A DNA stretch of 64,000 nucleotides, from positions 11,314 to 75,313 of the forward strand of contig CAJTKA010000016.1 in NCBI GenBank assembly GCA_910576815.1. Reading direction: 5' to 3'. How positions within the stretch are numbered: position 1 is the first letter of the stretch; each line of letters starts with the position of its first letter. The notes under the pieces were generated by a model. It did no database searches. It saw only the letters and a list, made by a program, of their open reading frames with translations, and was not told where the DNA came from. This DNA is from an uncultured Lachnospiraceae bacterium (GTDB lineage Bacteria; Bacillota; Clostridia; Lachnospirales; Lachnospiraceae). A program made the position numbers and the translations under genes. Shown here piece after piece: positions 50,658 to 59,390 of this stretch.

Positions 50658-52685
50658 TTACATCCACTCTTTCAAAACACCCTGATCCCGCATCACCTTC
50701 TCCACTGCTGTGCCTTTCACCAGCTTCAGTAGAAGCTTCTTCACCGGGTTCAGTGGTCCCAGATTGATTTCAAGCGGGGACTTGCCGTCCATCAGCTTCA
50801 CGCTGCTGGAGAGAAGCTCCCTGATATCGTAAACGCTGCCCCACACTTCCGGCACGCCCCTGTCCACGCCGAGCAGCCCGTAAACGGCTTCCATAGCGGT
50901 TCTGACAGAATACTCTGTGGTGAACACGGTGTCTCTCGGGGTCTGTGCAAACTGGCCAAGGAACGCGAAATTCACGCAGCCGTCGGGAATCACGTCAGGC
51001 CTGTCGCCCGCTGTTCTCGGCATGAAGAATGCGGTAATATAAGGCATCATGGTAGGCACGCACACTGCGCTCTTCTCTGCAAGTTCGTCAATTTCCTCCA
51101 CCGGCACGCCCAGATGGTAGAGCCACTCCTGGGTGATTTCCTTGCCGGTACAATCCTTCATGGGCTTTTTCACATAATCGCCCTCCACGTCCGTAAACAG
51201 ACCGTACACCCAGACGCAGACTTTCTTCTTATCCTGCTCTTTGAACTGCCCCTGTCTGTTGATGGTCCAGCTAAGGAGCCATGAGGAATCCTGGCAGCTC
51301 ACGATACCACCGGTCACCACCTTGCCGCTTCTCGGGTCGCGCTTGCAGATTGCCTCGATATAAGGAAGGATCTTGTCATCCAGCGTGGTGACAGTCGCGG
51401 ACTCCCAGTTTGTCTTCGCCACGTCGGAACAGAACTTCTCGGGACGCCCGAAGGAAGGATCCTGCTTCGCAATATTTTTCCAGAGGCTCCAGCAGCCGCT
51501 TGTGCGCACCTCCGCGTCCCCGTTGGGCGCGTGATTCTGGTCGCCGTAAATCGTCCCTTCCGTACAGCTGCCGTTGGTCACGAAGACAAGGTCGTTTTCG
51601 GTTAACATAATACCTTTTTCCACACCTTTCACCTTGCACTCGATGGCCTTGGCTATCTTTTTATCTCCTTCAAAATCGAAGATCACGTTGGTCACTTCGG
51701 TGTTAAACTGGAAGTCAACGCCCGCTGCCTCCAGATACTTCTGCATGGGCAGGATCAGTGACTCATACTGATTGTATTTCGTAAATTTCAGGGCGCTGAA
51801 ATCTGGCAGTCCCGCGATATGGTGGATGAAGCGCTGGAAATAAAGCTTCATCTCCAATGCACTGTGCCAGTTCTCGAAAGCAAACATGGTGCGCCAATAC
51901 AGCCAGAACGTGGAGTCAAACACTTCCTCATCGAACACGTCCTCGATGGTCTTGTCGTAGAGGTCCTCATCCTTTGTCATAAAGAGCTTCATGATCTCCA
52001 TACAGCCCTTTTGACTTAAATTGAATTTGCCGTCCGTGTGGGCGTCCTGCCCCCTGTTTACCGTGGCACGGCAGAGGGAATAGTTCGGATCCTCCTTGTT
52101 CAGCCAGTAATATTCGTCCAGCACCGACACGCCCGGCGTCTCGATGGAAGGAATGCTGCGGAACAAATCCCACAGGCATTCGAAATGGTTCTCCATCTCT
52201 CTGCCGCCGCGCATCACATACCCCCTATTCGGGTCGTTTATGCCGTCGCAGGCGCCGCCCGCAATGTCCATGGATTCTAAAATATGAATATGGCTGCCGG
52301 GCATCTGTCCGTCGCGGACCAGAAAACAGGCCGCCGCCAGGGAGGCAAGACCGCTGCCCACGATATAGGCGTTTTTCTCGTCAACCCCATCCGGTTTTTT
52401 CGGCGTTGCAAATGCCTCGTAGTTACCGTTGCTGTAATAAATACCCTTGCTGTTTTTATCGTACCGTCCAAGCTCCGTGTTGCGATAGTCCAGCTCCGTA
52501 TATTTTCTCCTACGGCGCTTTTCGTCTGCAGAAAGTTCCTCCCCACTCTCCAATCCGTCTTCCGCCTGTCCAGACGCGGATCCTACTTGTGCTTTCTTCT
52601 GCAAGGTTTTCGCCGCCAGCGCCGCGCCCGCTCCTGCTGCCGCCACAGCCGCCACGCCAAGTCCGATGTTTTTCTTATTTGCCAT
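50658..52685 (-). CDS. ohyA: oleate hydratase
   Basis: A 675-residue FAD-dependent hydratase that adds water across the cis-9 double bond of oleate and linoleate to give 10-hydroxy acids, a detoxification step common in gut bacteria. The nucleotide-binding loop is AYIVGSGLASLAAACFLVRDG-like (from residue about 105); MRGGREMENHFECLWDL and the C-terminal FAQTPRDTVFTTEYSVRTAM match the family. An Ala-rich N-terminal hydrophobic segment (residues 6-26) suggests membrane association. A TetR gene lies upstream in the same direction and may control it. Confidence 0.9.
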   Translation of the reverse strand: MANKKNIGLGVAAVAAAGAGAALAAKTLQKKAQVGSASGQAEDGLESGEELSADEKRRRRKYTELDYRNTELGRYDKNSKGIYYSNGNYEAFATPKKPDGVDEKNAYIVGSGLASLAAACFLVRDGQMPGSHIHILESMDIAGGACDGINDPNRGYVMRGGREMENHFECLWDLFRSIPSIETPGVSVLDEYYWLNKEDPNYSLCRATVNRGQDAHTDGKFNLSQKGCMEIMKLFMTKDEDLYDKTIEDVFDEEVFDSTFWLYWRTMFAFENWHSALEMKLYFQRFIHHIAGLPDFSALKFTKYNQYESLILPMQKYLEAAGVDFQFNTEVTNVIFDFEGDKKIAKAIECKVKGVEKGIMLTENDLVFVTNGSCTEGTIYGDQNHAPNGDAEVRTSGCWSLWKNIAKQDPSFGRPEKFCSDVAKTNWESATVTTLDDKILPYIEAICKRDPRSGKVVTGGIVSCQDSSWLLSWTINRQGQFKEQDKKKVCVWVYGLFTDVEGDYVKKPMKDCTGKEITQEWLYHLGVPVEEIDELAEKSAVCVPTMMPYITAFFMPRTAGDRPDVIPDGCVNFAFLGQFAQTPRDTVFTTEYSVRTAMEAVYGLLGVDRGVPEVWGSVYDIRELLSSSVKLMDGKSPLEINLGPLNPVKKLLLKLVKGTAVEKVMRDQGVLKEWM

Positions 52686-52837
52686 AATAAATTCCGCCTT
52701 TCTCTCCTGCTTTTAATTTTGCTACTAGGGCTATCATAGCCATTCTTCGCGCCGATTCCAAATGACAAAAAGGGCGAAATGATAAAAAACTTATCATTCC
52801 GCCTTACTTGCTTAGTAAAACAGCTTTGCAAATATAG

Positions 52838-52847
52838 TTATGTAAAC
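52838..52847 (+). repeat. XerD-arm 10-mer, copy 7 (tandem pair)
   Basis: TTATGTAAAC followed by C, in the intergenic region between TetR and oleate hydratase, 32 bases from copy 8 in the same orientation. Confidence 0.55.
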
Positions 52848-52869
52848 CAATTTCAGCAGTTGCCACATA

Positions 52870-52879
52870 TTATGTAAAC
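52870..52879 (+). repeat. XerD-arm 10-mer, copy 8 (tandem pair)
   Basis: TTATGTAAAC followed by T and preceded by ACATA, which extends the match into the dif central region. No XerC arm is visible. As an intergenic pair upstream of oleate hydratase these two could instead be operators. Confidence 0.55.
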
Positions 52880-52883
52880 TGAT

Positions 52884-53459
52884 TCAGTCTCCGCTCTCGG
52901 CTTTTTCAAAATTTTTAATGGAACGCACGATATTGCCGTGCAGCATAACGCCCATGTTCTCTACGATTTTCCCGTAATCTTCCTTCATCCCGCCGCCGAT
53001 CCAGTCGAGCATGATGCCCACGATCCCATATTTATAAAAATCCGCGATAAAGGCCTTGTGTTCCGCCGATACCTCGCTGCCCCGGCATTTTTCTTCCACC
53101 ACCGACTTTACCAGATCGTATGTAAATTTGTATAGATAACTCTCGATCTTTTCCCTGCCGATACTGCGGTACACATTCAGGATAAACGCCTTGTTCTCGA
53201 GAACCGCCTCGAAAATCTGGCTCATTCCCTCCTGCCAGGTCTCGTAGGTTTTTTTGCCCTGCAATGCCTTCTTTCCGTCCTCCACGCAAAGCCACTCCAC
53301 CAGATCGTAAATATCCTTGAAATGATAGTAAAATGCCATTCTGCTGATGCCGCAGTCTGATGTGAGATCGTTGATCGTTATCTTCTCCAGCCGCTTTGTC
53401 AAAACCAGTTTTTTCAGGGATTCTCCCAACGCGGCCTTGGTCGTATTTGTGTTTGGCAT
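52884..53459 (-). CDS. TetR/AcrR family regulator
   Basis: A 191-residue repressor from the ATG at 53459, eight bases after GGAGG. The HTH is TINDLTSDCGISRMAFYYHF, followed by KDIYDLVEWLC, then a TetR_C-type ligand domain of the DhaS-like branch. It precedes oleate hydratase with 200 bases between, where an operator would be expected; regulation of fatty-acid detoxification is inferred. Confidence 0.85.
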   Translation of the reverse strand: MPNTNTTKAALGESLKKLVLTKRLEKITINDLTSDCGISRMAFYYHFKDIYDLVEWLCVEDGKKALQGKKTYETWQEGMSQIFEAVLENKAFILNVYRSIGREKIESYLYKFTYDLVKSVVEEKCRGSEVSAEHKAFIADFYKYGIVGIMLDWIGGGMKEDYGKIVENMGVMLHGNIVRSIKNFEKAESGD

Positions 53460-53522
53460 AGCCATTTCCTCCCGCTTCTCACAGTATAACACAGATGCCT
53501 TCGATCTGAAAAGAGCCCGTCC

Positions 53523-54503
53523 TCATTCTGCTTCACCCCAATACCTCCCGATCTGCTCCTGTGTCAGCGAATCGGCAAATTCCTCCTTCAACTGTAAAAA
53601 GTATTCTAAGTCCGTCATGATGCCATAAAGCACCGCCCGATCTTCAAACTCCTGCCTTGTACGCGGCAGCTCGGAATCCTTCATCTGTAAAAGCGCTTCC
53701 TCCCGCTTCGCAAGCAGCTCCTTTGCATTGTTGGATTCCCCAAAAGTCACAGCGGTTTCCCGAAGTAACTCTGCCACCTGCACGGTCTGCGGCAGGATGG
53801 TTTGCATACTGATGATCTTCTTATAAATATCCCGCAGGACGACCGTCTGCTGTTCCCGCATATTCATATAGTCGATGAAATATTTGGACTCCTGAAAGAA
53901 GGTGTTGTTCATGTAGGCAAAAGCCTGCTTCTTGCCCGCCTCTATATCTGTTTGCAGTTTGTCAAAACAACTGCCCGTATAATCCGACTTGTCCTCTTTC
54001 CCAATATATTCCGACATCCGCAAAAGCACCGCCCGCAAATCTTCTTCCAATTGGTACTGCATTACGCGGATCTCTTTTCCCTTTCCGGGCATATACAGGT
54101 TCAAAAGCGTGCCGATCCCCGCCCCGATCAGCAAAAGCAGCGCTTCGTTCCCAATCTGCACCGGCCTCATACTCTGCTCCAGAAGATAATGCGTAGCCAG
54201 CACCGCATTGGTGGAGACGGCATTTGAAAGACGGAGCGGGCCGCAGACAGCAACAAAAAGAAACAGAAAAATACCGTAAGAGAATACATGATATCCGAAA
54301 AGATGAAACACCAGAAAAGAAAGAAGCGTCGCCACCAAAAAAGCGAAGATTCTTTTTACAGAAATCACAATTGTTTCCCGACTCGTATCCTGAATCGTCA
54401 GAAGCGTTATGATACCCGCCGCCGTACTGTAACGAAGGCCCAGCAAATCGGCGAAGAAAATAGCCGCCGCGCTTCCGACCGCAATCTTTAAAAGTTTCAG
54501 CAT
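53523..54503 (-). CDS. aromatic acid exporter family (FUSC/DUF939-like) membrane protein
   Basis: A 326-residue protein. Four to five membrane helices fill the first 140 residues (AVGSAAAIFFADLLGLRYST; TIQDTSRETIVISVKRIFAF), followed by a cytoplasmic helical domain, the layout of Firmicute ArAE_1 proteins. Substrate unknown. It lies between the D,D-carboxypeptidase gene upstream and TetR downstream, on the same strand. Confidence 0.8.
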   Translation of the reverse strand: MLKLLKIAVGSAAAIFFADLLGLRYSTAAGIITLLTIQDTSRETIVISVKRIFAFLVATLLSFLVFHLFGYHVFSYGIFLFLFVAVCGPLRLSNAVSTNAVLATHYLLEQSMRPVQIGNEALLLLIGAGIGTLLNLYMPGKGKEIRVMQYQLEEDLRAVLLRMSEYIGKEDKSDYTGSCFDKLQTDIEAGKKQAFAYMNNTFFQESKYFIDYMNMREQQTVVLRDIYKKIISMQTILPQTVQVAELLRETAVTFGESNNAKELLAKREEALLQMKDSELPRTRQEFEDRAVLYGIMTDLEYFLQLKEEFADSLTQEQIGRYWGEAE

Positions 54504-54529
54504 GCTTTGCCTTTCTCTGCCACTCCTGT

Positions 54530-55780
54530 TTATTCTGACGGGATATACCTGTTATAGATCTCCACGTGATCGTAGATACACCGCCAACTGCTGTTAGAAC
54601 CCGCCGTCACGCAAAGATACGGCGTTCCTTTGGCAGACATCTCATAGCTTACGGCACAATTTTTGGACTGCACGATAAAGCCTGTCTTGGCGCAGAGCAC
54701 TTCGCCGCCCGTATCCTTGTCCTCGATTTTCCGCAGGAACCAGTTGGAGATCTCGATCCCCTCGGGATGTTGTGTCGTAGGCTTTGTGGTGTAAATATGC
54801 TTCGACATCACTTCCCTGCAAAAGTCGTTCTGCACTGCCGCCTTCATAATGACCGCCATATCGTAGACCGTGCTGTAATGCGCCTCGTCATAAAGCCCGA
54901 CACAGTTGGTAAAATGCGTGCTGTCCGCGATACCGAGTGCTTCCAGTTTTTGGTTCATCAGTTCCACAAAGGCTTCCTGAGAACCCGCCACATAACAGGC
55001 CAGCCCCAGCGCTGCGTCCCCTCCGGACTGCATGGCCGTCCCGTAAAACAAATCACGCACCGATACTGCTTCCCCATCCAAAAAACCTACGGAGCTGCAG
55101 TCATTGACATAGGCATAATCCGTGATCTCCAGCGTCATCTCAAAGGTATCGTCAAGCTTCTCCTCGGGAATCTGTTCCGCCGCCACCAACACTGTCAGGA
55201 CCTTCGTCATGGAAGCGGGCATGATTCTCTCCTTCGCCCCCTTTGAGGCAATGATGTTGTCAGTACTTTCATCTACCAAAATGGCATAGGAACTGATCAC
55301 GTCCGCACTGTCAATATAGGCGGTATCCTCTGTCTGTGCGAAACGGTAAACTGCGGTCTCTGCCTCAACCGTTGCTTCTTCTGATTGCATTTCCTCTATC
55401 TCGGGTTCTTCCGCAATCCTCTCCCCTATCTTTTCCACTTCCGTTACCGATATCCCTGCTGCTTCCGTGATTTTTTTCGCTATTTCCGCGATTCCTGTTC
55501 CGTCAGGCTGATTCGTGGCTGCTATTTCCTGCGATTGCAGCGTGCTTTCCTCCGCCACTTTTCCGTCAAATCTAACTGCCACAACGCGCAGGACAACGAT
55601 TGCACCAAGCAGGCAAGCAAGGAGAAGCACCGCCAGCATACGCTTCTGTTTTTCACGCCGCAGTCTTGCAAGCCGCCGCTGCTGCCTTCTCTCATAGCGG
55701 AGGCGGTCTCGTCTGTATTCCTCTGGGTCTGTATCCCAATCTAAACTGATTTGCATTTCATCAAAACAGGCTTCTGTCAT
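54530..55780 (-). CDS. D-alanyl-D-alanine carboxypeptidase (penicillin-binding protein 5-like)
   Basis: About 416 residues from the ATG at 55780, which follows GGGAGG; an earlier in-frame ATG (55816) has no ribosome site. A basic N-terminus precedes one membrane anchor (MLAVLLLACLLGAIVVL), then an acidic linker and a peptidase S11 domain with SxxK in MPASMTKVL (about residue 190), the SxN-position motif as SGGDAALG, and KTG in CAKTGF (about 363). It trims D-Ala from peptidoglycan stem peptides outside the membrane. The SGG in place of SxN is a family variant worth noting. Confidence 0.85.
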   Translation of the reverse strand: MTEACFDEMQISLDWDTDPEEYRRDRLRYERRQQRRLARLRREKQKRMLAVLLLACLLGAIVVLRVVAVRFDGKVAEESTLQSQEIAATNQPDGTGIAEIAKKITEAAGISVTEVEKIGERIAEEPEIEEMQSEEATVEAETAVYRFAQTEDTAYIDSADVISSYAILVDESTDNIIASKGAKERIMPASMTKVLTVLVAAEQIPEEKLDDTFEMTLEITDYAYVNDCSSVGFLDGEAVSVRDLFYGTAMQSGGDAALGLACYVAGSQEAFVELMNQKLEALGIADSTHFTNCVGLYDEAHYSTVYDMAVIMKAAVQNDFCREVMSKHIYTTKPTTQHPEGIEISNWFLRKIEDKDTGGEVLCAKTGFIVQSKNCAVSYEMSAKGTPYLCVTAGSNSSWRCIYDHVEIYNRYIPSE

Positions 55781-55940
55781 AATTCCTCCCATTTTTTTAT
55801 GAGCCATTGGCTCCATCTGTCGATCTCTTGTTGAAAATCAACGTTGTATCCTCGTCTTTATAAATAAAATCTATTTTCAACCGGCATTTTCCGCTCGATC
55901 TTTCCAAATGGATTCAAATCATTCCATATATTCCGCATAT

Positions 55941-56564
55941 TCAATGATAGGCTTTAAAATGCGCTGCCATAAAATAAACGTTTCTCCACATATGATTGTA
56001 AATTACCACTGCGCATCTGTATTCTTGAAACTCCTGAACCACAACGTTTTCTCCGTTCATTCTGCTTTTGTACCAGGCGCAGTAGGCAATATAGGAAAGT
56101 CCGGCACTGTAAAACGGGACCCAGGATTTTGCGCACAGGTACTCTCCCCTGCCATCGCAAAACATCGTCATCGCTTCTTCTTTCCCAGAGGTACAAACTT
56201 AGAATATGGAACGGCTTCCATACCCAAAACCGGAAGCGTGATGCATTCCATAAACGCCAGTCTCCATGAAAGGCCATCGCAGGAAAAATCCAGGCGATAA
56301 TCATCATCTGAACAATGCAATACCACCGATATTCCCCCGGCGCTTTCGTACACATCATATGACGCTTCCAAAAACTTTTTCTTCTGGATGCAGAGCTTTC
56401 TCCGCACAATAACGGTTGTAAAAATGCACGCATTTCTTCGGCAAAGCAGACTCCACCAATGCATCATCCTTTAGCTTATTCCGACATTCATTCCATATAT
56501 CCATATATTTGCCTGCTCCATTGCCGCCCTTCTTCTCCGCCGCCGTCAGATCTCTCCCGTCCAT
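55941..56564 (-). pseudogene. unknown gene broken by two frameshifts
   Basis: Three minus-strand frames join into one plausible protein of about 205 residues. Frame 1 (56564-56355) runs to ALHPEEK; frame 2 carries FLEASYDVYESAGGISVVL to FVPLGK; frame 3 continues EEAMTMFCDGRGEYLCAKSW to the stop at 55941. The joins fall in A-rich GAAGAAAAAG and GGGAAAGAAGAAG runs. The start, MDGRDLTAAEKK, resembles the tail of a serine recombinase and may be a fusion scar. I do not recognise the family. Confidence 0.5.
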
Positions 56565-56599
56565 TGTTGGTTCGCCTCGATATGTCGCTTACGATAGCG

Positions 56600-58183
56600 T
56601 TATGACAAAAGGCAAACCGCCTCGACAGTTGTTTCAGTTTCCAAGGGAAGTTCTTTCACTTCCTCGCCATCAACAGGTACGGGGAAATCCGTTGCGGAAT
56701 GGTAGACCTCATCAAATGCCAGTAAGAGTCGATAAATGTTATCACCAGAGATTTTCTCTTGCTGGATGCTGCGGATCTGCCCTTGCAACTCACCAATCTG
56801 AACTTCAATTTCCTCTATGGTATCATACTGCTCATCATAGCGGCGCTGCAAGTCCAAAATCTTTCTGTCATAGTGGGCATCATTGATATCCAAGGTATCC
56901 ATCTGACGCTCCAAGCGGTTTTTCGTTCCAAAGGCTTGCTTTAGCCGCCCTTGCAGGACAGCAATCTGCTTTTCCATATCCTCTGTATCAACTGCTGTTC
57001 CGATTTTCGTCTGAATTGCTTCTACAAACCGTGGATTGTTGACCATAGCGGAAATGACCTTCGCCACAAATTTGTTGATTTCCATCTGCTCGATATTCAG
57101 ACGGAAGCTGCACTCATGCCCGGTAGGTGTAACCGTATTTTTGCAGTAGTAATAATATCTTGTTTTCTTGTCCTTGCTGTGTGCCTTGACAATATTACCG
57201 TACATACTCTTGCCGCAGCATGGGCATTTCAAGATACCGGACAGGATGTGTGCATGGTCTGGATTGTTGACCTTTTCCCGCTTAAAGGAATTGATCTTGC
57301 GCTTTTCCTGTGCCAGATACCAATCTTCTTCGGAAATGATAGCTTCGTGCTGTCCTTCATAAACCGGGAACTCCGACTGCTCAACCACGTGCATCTCATT
57401 TCTTGTACCCTGTTTCTTTTCTGTTCTTCGTCTGCCGTAAGCAATCTTTCCCATATAAACAGGATTGTACAATACATTTTTCACAAAATCTCTTGAAAAT
57501 CCCGGAATGGTATTATTCTGTCTTAGTTTCTTAGTATAACCATTGCGGTTCAGATATTTTGCAACTCCTGCAACACCCTCGTTTGTATGAATATAACGAT
57601 CATAGATTACTCGGATAACTTCTACTTCATCTTCGGCAATAACAAGTTCACCATTATCCAGTTTGTATCCATATGGAGCAAAACCGCCGTTCCATTTGCC
57701 CTCACGAGCCTTTTGTTCACGTCCTGCCATTGTCTGTGTGCGGATATTTTCTCGCTCAATCTCTGCCACCGCAGACAGCACAGAGATCATCAGCTTTCCT
57801 GCATCCTTAGAGCTGTCAATGCCATCCTCCACGCAGATCAGATTGACACCGAAATCCTGCATAAGTTGCAAAGAGTTCAGAACGTCCGCTGCATTTCTGC
57901 CAAATCGAGACAGCTTAAAGACCAACACATAAGAAACATCATCTTTGCCGTCCTGGATGTCATTCAGCATCCGTTGAAACTCCTGCCGCCCTTGAATGTT
58001 CTTTCCGGAAAAGCCCTCGTCAGAATACTCCCCGGCAACGATCATATCCTCGTATGCCGCATACTTCCGCAGCTTGTCACGCTGGGCATCCAAGCTGTAT
58101 CCGTCAACCTGCATCGAGGTGGACACTCTTGTATAAAGATAGCATTTAAGTTGTTTCTTTTTCAGAATCTCCACCTCCCTCAT
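56600..58183 (-). CDS. large serine recombinase with internal deletion near the C-terminus
   Basis: A 527-residue recombinase: resolvase domain with catalytic Ser in YTRVSTSMQVDGYS, FKLSRFGRNAADVLN and AEIERENIRTQ; recombinase domain; zinc ribbon CPCCGKSMYG; then a coiled coil. Near the end YHSATD runs straight into FPVPVDGEEVKELPLETETT, whereas relatives have about 33 residues (the conserved FxxxFIxxIEIFPE region) between. The protein then stops after CLLS, without the usual tail. The start is uncertain: AGGGAGG lies inside the first codons, and an ATT/CTG start just after it is possible. Activity doubtful. Confidence 0.8.
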   Translation of the reverse strand: MREVEILKKKQLKCYLYTRVSTSMQVDGYSLDAQRDKLRKYAAYEDMIVAGEYSDEGFSGKNIQGRQEFQRMLNDIQDGKDDVSYVLVFKLSRFGRNAADVLNSLQLMQDFGVNLICVEDGIDSSKDAGKLMISVLSAVAEIERENIRTQTMAGREQKAREGKWNGGFAPYGYKLDNGELVIAEDEVEVIRVIYDRYIHTNEGVAGVAKYLNRNGYTKKLRQNNTIPGFSRDFVKNVLYNPVYMGKIAYGRRRTEKKQGTRNEMHVVEQSEFPVYEGQHEAIISEEDWYLAQEKRKINSFKREKVNNPDHAHILSGILKCPCCGKSMYGNIVKAHSKDKKTRYYYYCKNTVTPTGHECSFRLNIEQMEINKFVAKVISAMVNNPRFVEAIQTKIGTAVDTEDMEKQIAVLQGRLKQAFGTKNRLERQMDTLDINDAHYDRKILDLQRRYDEQYDTIEEIEVQIGELQGQIRSIQQEKISGDNIYRLLLAFDEVYHSATDFPVPVDGEEVKELPLETETTVEAVCLLS

Positions 58184-58550
58184 TCATTCTTTTTACCATA
58201 AGTCCCTCGTTGCGGATATAATACTCCAAAAGCCACAGCACATAATCCGGTGCATGGCGGTTGTCCAGTTCCCATTCAGTCATAGTCCGGTAAGGAATAT
58301 GGACAAGCTTGCAAAAATCTTTCCGGTTCAGTCCTGTGCTTTCACGCAACTTTATAATTCTGTTTTTACAATCCATCCGTCTTTTCTCCACAAAAGCAAA
58401 AAGTACACGTTGCGTAATCACTTCCTGCGGTGCGTCCTGTTCCAATTTATCCAAAACCTGATGTCCATATTTCTGGAGCATCTGGCTCATAACATCCACA
58501 CAGCGGTCAAATGCCGCATTATATTTCGCTTCCTCATAATATTTCTTCAA
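58146..58550 (-). CDS. helix-turn-helix protein upstream of the recombinase
   Basis: A 134-residue protein. The first half is helical; the second holds an HTH, STGLNRKDFCKLVHIPYRTM followed by TEWELDNRHAPDYVLWLLEY, the usual XRE-like layout of short clostridial regulators. The end overlaps the recombinase start by 38 bases, so it may control recombinase synthesis. Confidence 0.75.
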   Translation of the reverse strand: MKKYYEEAKYNAAFDRCVDVMSQMLQKYGHQVLDKLEQDAPQEVITQRVLFAFVEKRRMDCKNRIIKLRESTGLNRKDFCKLVHIPYRTMTEWELDNRHAPDYVLWLLEYYIRNEGLMVKRMNEGGGDSEKETT

Positions 58551-58565
58551 TAGGCGTTTCCTCCA

Positions 58566-59366
58566 TCAAAGTTCCATATCCTGTCCACGCTTCCGGGCAG
58601 GGTATTCGTGTTCCTGTGTTTCCTTTCCTCTGATAAGGACAGAATTGATAAAAGCCCGAACCTTTTCGGATGCGATTTCCAGTGCATCCAGAAAAGGTTG
58701 GGCTTTCTGTTTGAGTTCCATATATTTTTCGTTTACTGCTTCATACCGCTGTTTCCAGATGGAAACCGTCTTTTCTGCGGAAGCCAATTTTTCTTTCAGC
58801 CGCTTGTTGTCAGCATTGGCAATAACACCGTTGACCGCATAGCGTTTGAGCGTGTCGCATTCATCCGGTGTCAGCGTGATGTTGTTCCCGAATGTAGCTT
58901 TTTTGCCCATCGTTTCAATGTCCTGCACCGTCAGCGCAATGGTCTTTGCCGCCTTGGTTTCCTTTTGCAGAGCTTCCAGTTTCTTTTTCTGTTTCTCCGT
59001 GGCAGCTTTGGCATCCTCCAACCCCCTCTCCGCCTGTGCCACCTGTCCGGTCACAGCTTCCAAACGCTGCTGCTCTGCCTGTACCTTGAACTGCGTCACC
59101 GTCAGATGTTCCTCGGTGCTGCCACGCTCTCCACGCTCCACATCGGTGTAACCGACACTTCGCATAAAATTGAAAAAGTCATCCTGCAACACACTGTAGG
59201 ACGACTTCAAAATCTTTTTTCCTTTTGCGTTCATCATAGGGTTCCCGTTTTCATCGAGAACGGGCTTAGACTCCCATTTCTTACTGCGGCTGACCTGTGT
59301 GATCGTTTCTTTTATCGTCCCCCGAAGTGATTCATCCTTACACCGCTTCAGAATGTTCACGCACAT
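58566..59366 (-). pseudogene. MobV/Pre-type plasmid mobilization protein, N-terminally truncated
   Basis: A 266-residue protein matching the C-terminal part of MobV relaxases: YSVLQDDFFNFMRSVGYTDV, ERGERGSTEEHLTVTQFK, then a long coiled coil and a basic end. The N-terminal relaxase domain with the HUH histidines is missing, and the first 25 residues look like a short unrelated lead-in. It may be expressed but cannot nick DNA. Only 24 bases separate it from the divergent sigma-like gene, which suggests a rearrangement at that point. Confidence 0.65.
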
Positions 59367-59390
59367 TATTAAAACGGAAGGAGGTGCGCT

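Noticed and set aside
52821..52880. A complete dif site
   Set aside because: Only the XerD arm matches at either position; the XerC arm and most of the centre do not.
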